In this document: one piece after another, positions 7,701 through 16,351 of the stretch
Numbering within the stretch: position 1 is the stretch's first letter
Layout: every line of letters begins with the position of its first letter
DNA from: SZUA-22 sp963751695
GTDB lineage: Bacteria > Bacteroidota > Ignavibacteria > Ignavibacteriales > Melioribacteraceae
Reading direction: 5' to 3'
DNA length: 64,000 nucleotides
Assembly: GCA_963751695.1 (NCBI GenBank)
Contig: CAVVVP010000005.1
Location: forward strand, 620,001-684,000
Translations under genes and position numbers: made by a program
Notes under the pieces: generated by a model
The model's input: only the letters and a program-made list of their open reading frames with translations
Database searches by the model: none
What the model was told of the DNA's origin: nothing

Positions 7701-10619
7701 ATGAATAGTAAAATCATCAATAAAGATTTTTTAACTAAGATAATACTGCCGACGTTGTTGGCATTCGCAATTTTTACGACGCTAATTTTCGCTCTGATCA
7801 TTCCATCAATTAAGAGTTATATGCTTGACGGTAAAAGAGAGATGATTAAAGAATTAACAAACTCTGCTTGGAGTGTATTAGAAAAACTAGATCAAGAAAT
7901 TTGTGATAGTCTCATAACTCTTGAACAAGTTCAAAAAGATGCTGTCGTTAAACTAAGAAGTATGCGCTACGGTGATGAAAGAAAAGACTATTTTTGGATT
8001 ACAGACATGCATCCAACAATGATTATGCACCCATATAGAATTGATCTGAATAACACCGATCTTTCAGATTATAAAGACCCAACAGGAAAGAAAATGTTTG
8101 TTGAGTTTAGAAATATCGTCAATGAAGCTGGAGAGGGATATGCAGAATATATGTGGCAATGGAAAGACGACTCAACAAAGATAGTACCAAAATTATCATT
8201 TGTTCGTGGATTTAATAAATGGGGATGGGTGATTGGTACTGGTATCTATATAGAAGATGTCAATGAAGAGATATCATCATTAACAAGCAATCTGCTATAC
8301 ATTTCAGTAAGCATATTATTTGTACTTGCAGTAATCCTTTTCTTTATTGGGAAACAAAGTTTGATGATAGAGGGGAAAAGATTTACCGCTGTAGAGGCAT
8401 TAAAAGAATCAGAAGCTAAGTACAGAGCTTTAGTTGAGGCATCTACAGATGGACTGGTCATGTTACTTGAAGGCCGGTATATTTATTCTAATCAAGCATT
8501 ACTGAACCTCTTGGGATATAGTACTGAAATCAATACTGAAATTGATTTAGAGTATCTGTTGTGTGGGAATGATGATGAGCAGACTTCAGGATCAAAATAC
8601 TTTAGAGAATTAATCTCAGGTAGAAAAGCCAGCACTCAATATCATGCTCAACTAAAAAGACTTGACGGAAGAATCATTGATGTAATTTTATACGCTTCAA
8701 AGATTTCGTTTGGTTCTAAAGAGGGACTCACCATTATTGTAAAGGATGTTAGCACAAGTAAAAAAATTAAAGAGGAACTTGACCTTAATAAAGAAAGATA
8801 CTTGTCCTTAGCTGGCAACATTAATATTGGTGTTTTTAGGGCAGAGATTGAGTCCAAAGGAAAATTTATCGAGGCTAATCAGTCAACTGCAAAAATACTT
8901 GGATATGATAAACCTGAAGATTTATATTCGATAGGGTTGTATGACTTATTTCATAATGTGATTGATAGAACATCGTTTTCCAAAAGACTTAAAACTGAAG
9001 AATCAATAAAGGACAATATTATTCAAGTTAAAATGAAGGATGGATCAACCTCCATTGTATCTATTTCGGCTGTGGTTATTAAAAACACTAAGAAAGAAAT
9101 AGAATATTTTGACGGAACTATTGATGATATTTCTGATCGAATAAAGCAAGAAGAAGAAAGAGATAATTTAATAACAGAATTGCAAACATCCCTTCGCTTT
9201 TTGAACCAGCCAATTGAACATTTTGTAAAACACATTGTTGTTTGTGATATGAATATGCCCATTCATCAAGTTGCCAAGAAGATGACAAACGAGAAATTCA
9301 GTGCTGCTCTAGTTAAAACAGAAAAGGACAATTATATTGGGATTATAACAGATCATGACCTACGTAAACGTGTTGTGGCTGAAAATCATAGTTTGGAAAT
9401 TCCTATTTTCGAAGTAATGAGTTCCCCACTATTAACAATTTCCTCAACATCACTAGTTTTTGAAGCTTTCTTAATGATGCATGAACACTCAACAAGGCAT
9501 TTGGCTGTAAAGGATCAAAACAATAAATATATTGGCATTATCAGTAGCGAAGAACTTATTAATGTGCAAAGAAATTCAACTAGTTATATTCTAAGAGAAA
9601 TTGATAATTCCACAAACATTGATGATTTAATAAATACAAGAACCAAAGTACCAACGCTAGTAAATACGTTAGTTGAAAGCGGAGCAAGGAGTCAGCTAAT
9701 TTGTCATATCCTAACTTCCATTTTTGAAGCAATTGTAGAAAAAGCGATCTCATTTGCGATTGATGAGCTTGGTGAACCCCCTGCTGAATTTGCATTTGTT
9801 GCTTTAGGTAGTGTTGGAAGAGAAGAACAAACCTTAACATCTGATCAAGACAATACAATTATCTACCAAGAAGTTTCGGCTGATAAAGAAAAATTTATTC
9901 ATGAGTACTTCATAGAACTTGGTACAAAAGTGTGTATTTGGCTTAATGATTGTGGATTTGAATTTTGTGAAGGTGAGGCGATGGCTAAAAATCCTAAATG
10001 GTGTCAATCAATTTCACAATGGGAAAAATATTTCCATAGTTGGATTACAAACTCAGAGCAGCAGGATTTAATCGATTTAAGTATTTTCTTTGACTTTCGT
10101 GCTATTTACGGGAATAAAGAACTAGCAGATCGACTTAGAAATCACGTTTCAAAAGTAGTTGAAGGACAGGCTGGATTTTTTCAACATTTGGCTAAGAATT
10201 GTTTACTTCATAAACCACCTGTTAGTTTCTTAGGTAAAATTGTTGTTGAATCTAAGGGTGAACACTCTGAAAAATTTGATATTAAAATGGCAACGATGCC
10301 AATAATCGATTTTTCAAGAATTTATGCATTGAAATATAATATCAGGAGTACAAGCACTCTTGAGAGGTTGAGTGATCTTCTAAAAAATGGAGTAATCAAT
10401 TCCACTACTTACGCTGAGCTAAAACAAGCCTACAATTATTTAATGCAACTGCGAATTAAGCATCAATCAACTCAACTTATGGGGAAAAACCCTGCTGATA
10501 ATTATATAAATCTAGGAGAGTTAACACAAATTGAGCAGAAAACCTTAAAAAACATATTCTCTCAAATTTTAAGTATTCAAAAGAAGTTGAGTTATGATTT
10601 TAGCGGTGAAGCAATTTAG
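7701..10619 (+). CDS. Membrane sensor: Cache, two PAS, CBS pair, DUF294 nucleotidyltransferase
   Basis: The 972 residues run: membrane helix (about 13-33), periplasmic single Cache domain (about 40-190, with DYFWITDMHPTMIMHPY and KWGWVIGTGIY), a second helix (about 195-215), two PAS domains (about 225-345 and 360-475), a CBS pair (about 507-623, with YIGIITDHDLRKRV and YIGIISSEELI), and a GlnD-like DUF294 nucleotidyltransferase (GSVGREEQTLTSDQDN, near 703-718, with the paired acidic metal ligands) plus the DUF294 C-terminal helices. CBS-DUF294 proteins are known neighbours of ActP-type symporters; the periplasmic sensor and PAS relay are additions. It probably couples ligand sensing to nucleotidylation or nucleotide binding that controls uptake. 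No ribosome site is visible; a hairpin lies just upstream. Confidence 0.85.
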   Translation: MNSKIINKDFLTKIILPTLLAFAIFTTLIFALIIPSIKSYMLDGKREMIKELTNSAWSVLEKLDQEICDSLITLEQVQKDAVVKLRSMRYGDERKDYFWITDMHPTMIMHPYRIDLNNTDLSDYKDPTGKKMFVEFRNIVNEAGEGYAEYMWQWKDDSTKIVPKLSFVRGFNKWGWVIGTGIYIEDVNEEISSLTSNLLYISVSILFVLAVILFFIGKQSLMIEGKRFTAVEALKESEAKYRALVEASTDGLVMLLEGRYIYSNQALLNLLGYSTEINTEIDLEYLLCGNDDEQTSGSKYFRELISGRKASTQYHAQLKRLDGRIIDVILYASKISFGSKEGLTIIVKDVSTSKKIKEELDLNKERYLSLAGNINIGVFRAEIESKGKFIEANQSTAKILGYDKPEDLYSIGLYDLFHNVIDRTSFSKRLKTEESIKDNIIQVKMKDGSTSIVSISAVVIKNTKKEIEYFDGTIDDISDRIKQEEERDNLITELQTSLRFLNQPIEHFVKHIVVCDMNMPIHQVAKKMTNEKFSAALVKTEKDNYIGIITDHDLRKRVVAENHSLEIPIFEVMSSPLLTISSTSLVFEAFLMMHEHSTRHLAVKDQNNKYIGIISSEELINVQRNSTSYILREIDNSTNIDDLINTRTKVPTLVNTLVESGARSQLICHILTSIFEAIVEKAISFAIDELGEPPAEFAFVALGSVGREEQTLTSDQDNTIIYQEVSADKEKFIHEYFIELGTKVCIWLNDCGFEFCEGEAMAKNPKWCQSISQWEKYFHSWITNSEQQDLIDLSIFFDFRAIYGNKELADRLRNHVSKVVEGQAGFFQHLAKNCLLHKPPVSFLGKIVVESKGEHSEKFDIKMATMPIIDFSRIYALKYNIRSTSTLERLSDLLKNGVINSTTYAELKQAYNYLMQLRIKHQSTQLMGKNPADNYINLGELTQIEQKTLKNIFSQILSIQKKLSYDFSGEAI

Positions 10620-11441
10620 TCAAATTTTAGAAAAGTAATTCTCAAATAGTAGTGCCGATTTATCTGCCTCAATGTTTCTGCACTCACTTATAATTGGTCC
10701 ATCAAAAGAAATTTTCTGCAATTCAAAAGCAAATTTATCCCATGGAACTCCCCCCTCTCCAACAGGCAAATGTTCATCATTATTACCATTATTATCATGA
10801 TAATGGATAGAGCAAAGTTTCTCACTGAAAGAATGTACATACTTTATAACACCTTCTGCCATATTTGCATGTCCTGTATCAAGACAAAATTTTAACCATG
10901 GTGATTTAACTTCTGAAAAGACATATTCAAAATCACTTATATTGTCACCTAAGAAATGAAATTCGGAACCATTTGGAATTGGGACAACATTCTCAAGTGC
11001 TATTGTCAATTTTTTTTCTTCACAGATGGATATTACTTCTCTGATACTACTAATAAATCTGAGCAGTGCCCTCCTCCTCTTCCATTTTTCAACTGGAAAC
11101 CAATAAAAACTTCCGAGATGAAGAGTAATATGAGTAACATTCAATTTAGCTGCAACATCAATACAGTTATAAAGATATTGCAAGCTGGAGTTTCTAATGG
11201 GAATCAATATTTCAGAAATGTTTATATGGTATGGTACGTGAAAACTTAAAGATACATTGTGCTTATTGGAAAGACTTTTTAATAATTCTATTTTCTTTGA
11301 ATCAAATTCATCCAGAGTCATTATATTTTTGGAAAGATTTATTTCAATATGAGTCATGCCTTGCGAAGATGCATTTTCAATTAAATCTTCCGATTGAAGA
11401 TTGGATACATTGAATCCATATTTTCTATCAAACTTCTTCAT
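10620..11441 (-). CDS. Sugar phosphate isomerase/epimerase-like TIM barrel
   Basis: A 273-residue cytoplasmic protein of the AP-endonuclease-2/xylose-isomerase-like TIM-barrel superfamily. Metal-site motifs appear in order: HITLHLGSFYW, IALENV, FCLDTGHANM, IHYHDN and a final SECRN. Members isomerise or epimerise sugars, or act on damaged DNA; sugar chemistry is likelier because of the DTGHAN and HYHDN forms. AGGA lies seven bases before the ATG. It ends at the base next to the stop of the convergent sensor gene. No functional neighbour points to a substrate. Confidence 0.78.
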   Translation of the reverse strand: MKKFDRKYGFNVSNLQSEDLIENASSQGMTHIEINLSKNIMTLDEFDSKKIELLKSLSNKHNVSLSFHVPYHINISEILIPIRNSSLQYLYNCIDVAAKLNVTHITLHLGSFYWFPVEKWKRRRALLRFISSIREVISICEEKKLTIALENVVPIPNGSEFHFLGDNISDFEYVFSEVKSPWLKFCLDTGHANMAEGVIKYVHSFSEKLCSIHYHDNNGNNDEHLPVGEGGVPWDKFAFELQKISFDGPIISECRNIEADKSALLFENYFSKI

Positions 11442-11743
11442 GAGAATCCTACAAAGACCCTTTCAATAAAACAAATTTTGAAGGTTTTCATCAACAAATA
11501 ACAAGAACTCGAAATTTTATAATAACTAAAAATTGCTGAAATAGAAAGGGATTAAAGTCATGAGATTTTGCTTGTATTTTTTAGGAATCTTTTTCTCGGA
11601 TGAGCGACAGTCTTGGGCCAGCATAATAATACGCTTACAATTCTTATAAATTATTTATTTTAAAATGTGACTCCTATTGCAACTTGTTTGGATAGGTCGA
11701 TAGATATATAATAAGATAATACAACCAATTATAAGGAGCAAAA

Positions 11744-11776
11744 ATGTTACGTTTTTGTCACGTATGTAGGCATTAA
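11744..11776 (+). other. Ten-codon reading frame behind a strong ribosome site
   Basis: AAGGAG at 11733-11738 is followed five bases later by ATG and the peptide MLRFCHVCRH, then TAA. No larger gene follows on this strand for 240 bases. It could be a leader peptide, a Cys-His micro-protein or a decayed gene start. Within the 11442-12015 gap I see only this and the tRNA-like fragment. Confidence 0.2.
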
Positions 11777-11810
11777 AACACAAAAGCTTTTATAAAATAA
11801 GGAATTATGA

Positions 11811-11870
11811 GGCAACGTTCGGATTCGAACCGACGAATAAAGGTTTTCTACAAATCTATCCGATAGTTTA
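11811..11870 (-). pseudogene. Decayed tRNA-like fragment (T-arm, GTA anticodon-like)
   Basis: The reverse strand carries GGTTCGAATCC (11821-11831), a canonical T-arm and loop, with T-GTA-G (GTA at 11849-11851) 14 bases upstream, as expected for a tRNA-Tyr-like anticodon. The anticodon stem (TAGAT against AAACC) does not pair, and no 5' acceptor strand matching GGCAACG is found. It is therefore a pseudo-tRNA or an attachment-site remnant, not a functional gene. Confidence 0.3.
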
Positions 11871-12015
11871 TTTTGACTAAATATATCTTTTAATACAATG
11901 CAACTTTTAAGAAGTATAGGAAAGAGTTGATGCAATATTAGATTGATGAATATAATTAATTTTGAAATATTGATTAATATTTATTATTTTCTAAACAAGA
12001 TTATAAGGTAAGGTT

Positions 12016-12456
12016 ATGTCTTTTAATCCGTATTGCTTAATCAACATTTTTTTAGCAGCATTAGCTATGGCTCTTTATATCGTGGGGAGCTATCGATTCT
12101 ATAAAGACAAGGATAAGTTTATTCTATTTTTAGTCATAGCCCTAATTATTGATGTTGCTACCGCTATTCTTGCCTCATTAAAAATTACGCCTACTGTTCA
12201 ATTACCAGGAGTTTCTACTGTACCTTGGTATAGTTTGTTGTTCAAAGTTCATGTATTATTATCAATGATTGGTATCCTTGGTTTTATTTTTTTGATAATC
12301 TATCTAATAATTAAAAATCCTCAAAAGTATTCAGAGAAAATAAAGATTTGGCAATTTAAATGGTTACTCCCTATTTGGGTAGTGGGGGAAACAATTGCAT
12401 TGAGCAATGCTCTATCTAAAGTGATTTTTAGAGTTAGGTTATTTGAGTTACTATAG
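12016..12456 (+). CDS. Four-helix integral membrane protein, unknown
   Basis: The 146 residues form four hydrophobic helices (about 8-25, 38-55, 75-97, 120-135) with short polar loops and no signal peptide. TAAGGTAAGG lies just before the ATG. I do not recognise the family; the small size and helix layout are like the DUF420/cytochrome-b561-type four-helix proteins, but no haem-binding histidine pairs are visible. It converges on the ABC permease gene with 13 bases between stops. Confidence 0.6.
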   Translation: MSFNPYCLINIFLAALAMALYIVGSYRFYKDKDKFILFLVIALIIDVATAILASLKITPTVQLPGVSTVPWYSLLFKVHVLLSMIGILGFIFLIIYLIIKNPQKYSEKIKIWQFKWLLPIWVVGETIALSNALSKVIFRVRLFELL

Positions 12457-12469
12457 CTTAAATATATTC

Positions 12470-13702
12470 CTACTCATGTCTGAGAGCTTCAATAGGATCT
12501 AAATTAGCAGCTTTAATAGCCGGATAAGTTCCAAATCCTATCCCAATAAATGCACAAAGTGCAACACCGATTATCACCCAATCTATTGGGATAGTTGCCT
12601 TTGCGTTAAGAAGTGATCCCGCATAATTTCCAACTAATAATCCTACAATGATTCCAATAATTCCACCTAAAAGGCATAAAGTAATTGCTTCAGAAAGAAA
12701 TTGAAGTAGAATATTATTTTTCTTTGCACCGACAGCTTTCCTTAATCCGATCTCAGAAGTCCTTTCCGTTACAGAGACAAGCATGATATTCATAATTCCT
12801 ATGCCAGCAGCTAACAATGCAATTCCAGCTATTACAAAAGATCCCATTTTTACCCCTGAAGTAATGCTACCGATTTGTTTTAAAATAGATTCATTAGAGA
12901 CTATTTCAAAATCATCAGCTTCCCCTAGGGGAACTTTTCTAATTCCTCTGAAATATCCTTGAGCCAGTTCGATTAACTCATTATAAAGTTGGTTATCACT
13001 TGCCATTATTGAAATGGCTAGACTTCTATTTATATCCCCATAGAAGCTTTTAAAAAGAGACAATGGGATTATTGCAAAATTATCTTGACTTATACCGAAA
13101 ATTGCCCCTTTTTTTTCCAAAACACCTATAACAGTAGCTTTATATTCTCCAATATTTACTTCTTTATCAAGAGGATCAATCCCGTCAAAGAGTTTATCTG
13201 GTATGTCAGCCCCTAAAACAACAACGTTTCTGCCTCTTTTATAATCTTGGTAGTTTATATCACGACCACTTTTTAAATTCCAATCTTTTGTTAAAAACGC
13301 CCCAGGTGTAACACCATAAACTGTGATATTGGGATTGGTTTTAACGTTTTTATATTTGAGTATCTTTCCCCTAGAAGTGTATGTTGCAGCAATCGATTTA
13401 GCTGTGGTAAGTTTCGCCTCTAATTTTTCAAAATCAAAAAGAGTTATATTTTTTCTGTTTCTAGTTTCACGATCCTTATTGTGTCCGTGCATCCTAACAG
13501 CTGGCCATTTCTGAATTTGAAAGGTATTAGTTCCGAGGGACGATACTCCGGATTCAATACTTTTTTCAAGCATTGAAATCACTGTGCTGATGGCAATAAT
13601 TGAAAATATTCCTACGACTATGCCCAAAATTGTAAGTGATGATCTAAGTTTGTTTACTCTTAAAGAATTAAAAGCAACTTTTAATATTTCAATAATGATC
13701 AT
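12470..13702 (-). CDS. MacB/FtsX-type ABC transporter permease
   Basis: The 410 residues have the MacB layout: helix 1 (about 20-42, SSLTILGIVVGIFSIIAIST), a periplasmic MacB_PCD domain (about 45-270), then three helices in the FtsX domain (about 283-400) with ERTSEIGLRKAVGAKKNNIL before the last helices and a C-terminal DPIEALRHE. Such permeases drive mechanotransmission for export of lipoproteins, peptides or drugs. The ATPase and the membrane-fusion partner normally beside it are missing here; the gene is alone and may work with a distant ATPase. Confidence 0.88.
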   Translation of the reverse strand: MIIIEILKVAFNSLRVNKLRSSLTILGIVVGIFSIIAISTVISMLEKSIESGVSSLGTNTFQIQKWPAVRMHGHNKDRETRNRKNITLFDFEKLEAKLTTAKSIAATYTSRGKILKYKNVKTNPNITVYGVTPGAFLTKDWNLKSGRDINYQDYKRGRNVVVLGADIPDKLFDGIDPLDKEVNIGEYKATVIGVLEKKGAIFGISQDNFAIIPLSLFKSFYGDINRSLAISIMASDNQLYNELIELAQGYFRGIRKVPLGEADDFEIVSNESILKQIGSITSGVKMGSFVIAGIALLAAGIGIMNIMLVSVTERTSEIGLRKAVGAKKNNILLQFLSEAITLCLLGGIIGIIVGLLVGNYAGSLLNAKATIPIDWVIIGVALCAFIGIGFGTYPAIKAANLDPIEALRHE

Positions 13703-14045
13703 GAAATTATCAAATAGTGATTTACATTACAGTCTAAAATAATACATTTTTATCTTCTAACAAATTTGATTTTCATCAATGATTTTAATGTATAGTGTCT
13801 ACGCCTGGTAGAAAGTTGAACTATTGATATTTAGAGATGGTTATGAATAGATTCACCTTATATGTATTCCCCTTTTTCTGCTCATCGTGTAATAATTGTT
13901 AGTTTTATATATGAAAAGCAAATTATTTCGATTAAATTTAAGCTATTAAGACTGTTTTTGTTAAGATGTGAGACGCTTAATTTATTTACGCTCTATTTTA
14001 TATTAATAATTATTAATTAAAATTATAAAAATGCTTAAAAATTAA
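13703..14045. other. Gene-poor divergent intergenic region
   Basis: 343 bases of very AT-rich DNA between the divergent permease and tocopherol-cyclase-like genes. It should hold both promoters. I see no hairpin, repeat or convincing reading frame beyond an 18-codon ATG frame at 13843. Confidence 0.5.
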
Positions 14046-15032
14046 ATGTTTGATTTTATAGGTAACATATTTACTCCATCTCACTATCATGGGAATAGTA
14101 AAAGGAATGATTTTTTTGAAGGGTGGTTTTATAAAATAGTTGATTCTAAAGGCGATAACATCTTTGCAATAATACCAGGTGTTTTTATAAGTAAAGACAA
14201 AACAAAAGAACATTCATTTATTCAGATACTAAACGGTAAAAATCATGAATCACATTATTGCAGATTTAGTTTCAATGAATTTCAATCAAAGAAAAACAAA
14301 TTTGAAATAAAAATTGGAAATTCAATTTTTACTGAAGATTTTATAGAACTTAAGATAGAAAGAGAAAATATTTCCTTAAAAGGTCAAATACATTTTGATA
14401 AATTAAAACCATGGCCAATTACATTATTATCACCGGGAATAATGGGATGGTATTCTTATGTCCCATATATGGAATGTAATCATGGGGTAGTTAGTTTAAA
14501 CCATTCGCTCTCCGGCATACTTGTAAATAACCAGAAAGAAATTAATTTTGAAGGTGGTAAAGGATATACTGAAAAAGATTGGGGTTCCTCATTCCCGAGC
14601 AGTTATGTCTGGATGCAGAGTAATCATTTTGAAAAAGAGAATGTATCTTTTACAGGTTCTGTTGCAAGAATACCTTGGAGAAACAGTTGGTTTAGAGGTT
14701 TTATTGCTGGATTATTAATTGAAGATAAACTTTACAGATTTGCTACATATACAGGAGCAAAACTAAAATATTTATATTTAGACGATAAAGAAATCAGATT
14801 CGAAATTTCTGACCGCAAACACAAAATTGAAATTACTGCCATGCGCACAATTGGCGGACAACTTCACGCACCTTATGAAAACGAAATGCTCGAAAGAGTT
14901 TCCGAAAGTCTAGATGGAAAAGTGAAAATTATTCTTACCGAAAAAAGAAATAATAAAATATTATTTAGTGGATCAGGTGTGCACGCTGGGATTGAGGCTA
15001 ACGGAAAACTTGAAGAAATTGTGGATAAATGA
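14046..15032 (+). CDS. Tocopherol cyclase-like / lipocalin-type protein
   Basis: The 328-residue protein has no signal peptide. FFEGWFYKIVDSKGDNIFAIIPG at the N-terminus and GGKGYTEKDWGSSFPSSYVW with MQSNHF in the middle are diagnostic of the tocopherol-cyclase (Pfam Tocopherol_cycl) family. Plant and cyanobacterial members close the chromanol ring of vitamin E; most bacterial members are uncharacterised and lack the rest of that pathway. No quinone or tocopherol biosynthesis gene is nearby, so cyclase activity is not implied. The gene is monocistronic. Confidence 0.8.
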   Translation: MFDFIGNIFTPSHYHGNSKRNDFFEGWFYKIVDSKGDNIFAIIPGVFISKDKTKEHSFIQILNGKNHESHYCRFSFNEFQSKKNKFEIKIGNSIFTEDFIELKIERENISLKGQIHFDKLKPWPITLLSPGIMGWYSYVPYMECNHGVVSLNHSLSGILVNNQKEINFEGGKGYTEKDWGSSFPSSYVWMQSNHFEKENVSFTGSVARIPWRNSWFRGFIAGLLIEDKLYRFATYTGAKLKYLYLDDKEIRFEISDRKHKIEITAMRTIGGQLHAPYENEMLERVSESLDGKVKIILTEKRNNKILFSGSGVHAGIEANGKLEEIVDK

Positions 15033-15203
15033 AATTGATCATTTGTTCAGTAGTGTATTTTCTTTTGGGCATGTTGATTTCCTCCTTGTGTTATGAGTAT
15101 AACTTTATCATTGTACATCTTTAGGGGGCAGTTTATTTTCTTCCATCTTCTTTCTTGGAATATGATCATCAAATTTCTGGTCGAATTGTTGAAAACAAAA
15201 TTA

Positions 15204-16298
15204 TTAAGAGAAAATATTTAAGCCGCTTTCTCTATCAAAATAGTGAATATTCGAAACATCAATGAATATTTGAACGTGCTTATTTGCTATAGTCGGATAT
15301 GATGCAGGAAAACGTGCTACAAATTGATTTCCCTCAATCTGAAAATATGCTAATGCTTCGTTTCCCATTTGTTCTACTAGATCCAGTGCAACTTTTACAG
15401 AAGTTGTATTAGATAGATCTCCTTGTTGTGTGCGGATATCTTCAGGTCTAATGCCAGCAAAGATCGTTTTATTGCTAAATTCATTCTGATCAATATTACT
15501 AATAGGAATAATTAGTTCGCGATTATTGCTTTCAAATTTTGAATTAACTTCATTCGTAAAAGTGCCTTCAACAAAATTCATTGACGGACTGCCTATAAAT
15601 CCGGCAACAAATTTATTGACGGGTTTATTGTATAAATTGATAGGTGAATCAATTTGATTTACCAATCCATCCTTCATTATTACAATCCTATCTCCCATCG
15701 TCATTGCTTCGGTTTGATCATGAGTTACGTAAATCATGGTTGTTTCAAGTTTCTTGTGCAGTTTAGAAATTTCCGTTCTCATCTGGATTCTGAGTTTAGC
15801 ATCAAGATTACTTAAAGGCTCATCAAATAGAAATACTTTTGGTTTCCTCACAATTGCCCTTCCCAATGCCACTCTTTGTCTTTGCCCGCCAGATAATTCC
15901 TTAGGTTTTCTTCTCAACAATTCTTCAATTCCCAAAATACCGGCAGCATAATTTACTCTTTCGGCAATATCATCTTTATTGAATTTTCTCAGTTTCAATC
16001 CAAATGCCATATTATCATAAACAGTCATATGCGGATAAAGGGCATAGTTTTGAAAAACCATTGCAATGTCTCTATCCTTTGGCGGCACATTGTTTACGAT
16101 TTTACCATCAATATATAATTCACCCATTGAAATTTCTTCTAGTCCGGCTATCATACGGAGCGTGGTCGATTTACCGCATCCTGATGGACCAACAAGCACA
16201 ACAAACTCTTTATTCTTTATTTCCAAATTAACATTATCAACTGCATTTGTTTTTCCATCATAACTTTTTGAAATATTAACAAGTTTTACATCTGCCAT
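15204..16298 (-). CDS. Sugar ABC transporter ATPase, MsmK/UgpC/MalK type
   Basis: The 364-residue ATPase energises carbohydrate import. Walker A GPSGCGKST (37-45), signature LSGGQRQRVALGRA (about 135-148), Walker B VFLFDEPLSNLDAKLR and the switch histidine (YVTHDQTEAM) are intact. A C-terminal TOBE/OB domain (about 240-364, IRPEDI) is the hallmark of the MalK/UgpC group that serves several sugar importers. It is the last gene of the 13-gene run and the only ATPase in it, so it should power the permease pair at 26815-28481. Confidence 0.95.
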   Translation of the reverse strand: MADVKLVNISKSYDGKTNAVDNVNLEIKNKEFVVLVGPSGCGKSTTLRMIAGLEEISMGELYIDGKIVNNVPPKDRDIAMVFQNYALYPHMTVYDNMAFGLKLRKFNKDDIAERVNYAAGILGIEELLRRKPKELSGGQRQRVALGRAIVRKPKVFLFDEPLSNLDAKLRIQMRTEISKLHKKLETTMIYVTHDQTEAMTMGDRIVIMKDGLVNQIDSPINLYNKPVNKFVAGFIGSPSMNFVEGTFTNEVNSKFESNNRELIIPISNIDQNEFSNKTIFAGIRPEDIRTQQGDLSNTTSVKVALDLVEQMGNEALAYFQIEGNQFVARFPASYPTIANKHVQIFIDVSNIHYFDRESGLNIFS

Positions 16299-16351
16299 TA
16301 TTAACTCATATATTTTTCATATTTAATTAGTCTTCATTATATCACAGAATA

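Noticed and set aside
11821..11831. A functional tRNA at the T-arm match
   Set aside because: The anticodon stem does not pair and no acceptor 5' strand complementary to the 3' side is present.
11747..11935. A 62-codon reverse frame over the tRNA-like fragment
   Set aside because: The translation runs through the T-arm sequence and has no leader, family or good start; the structured-RNA explanation fits better.
14046..15032. Vitamin E biosynthesis
   Set aside because: Only the cyclase-like domain is present; no other pathway gene is near, and bacterial members of the family are mostly of unknown function.
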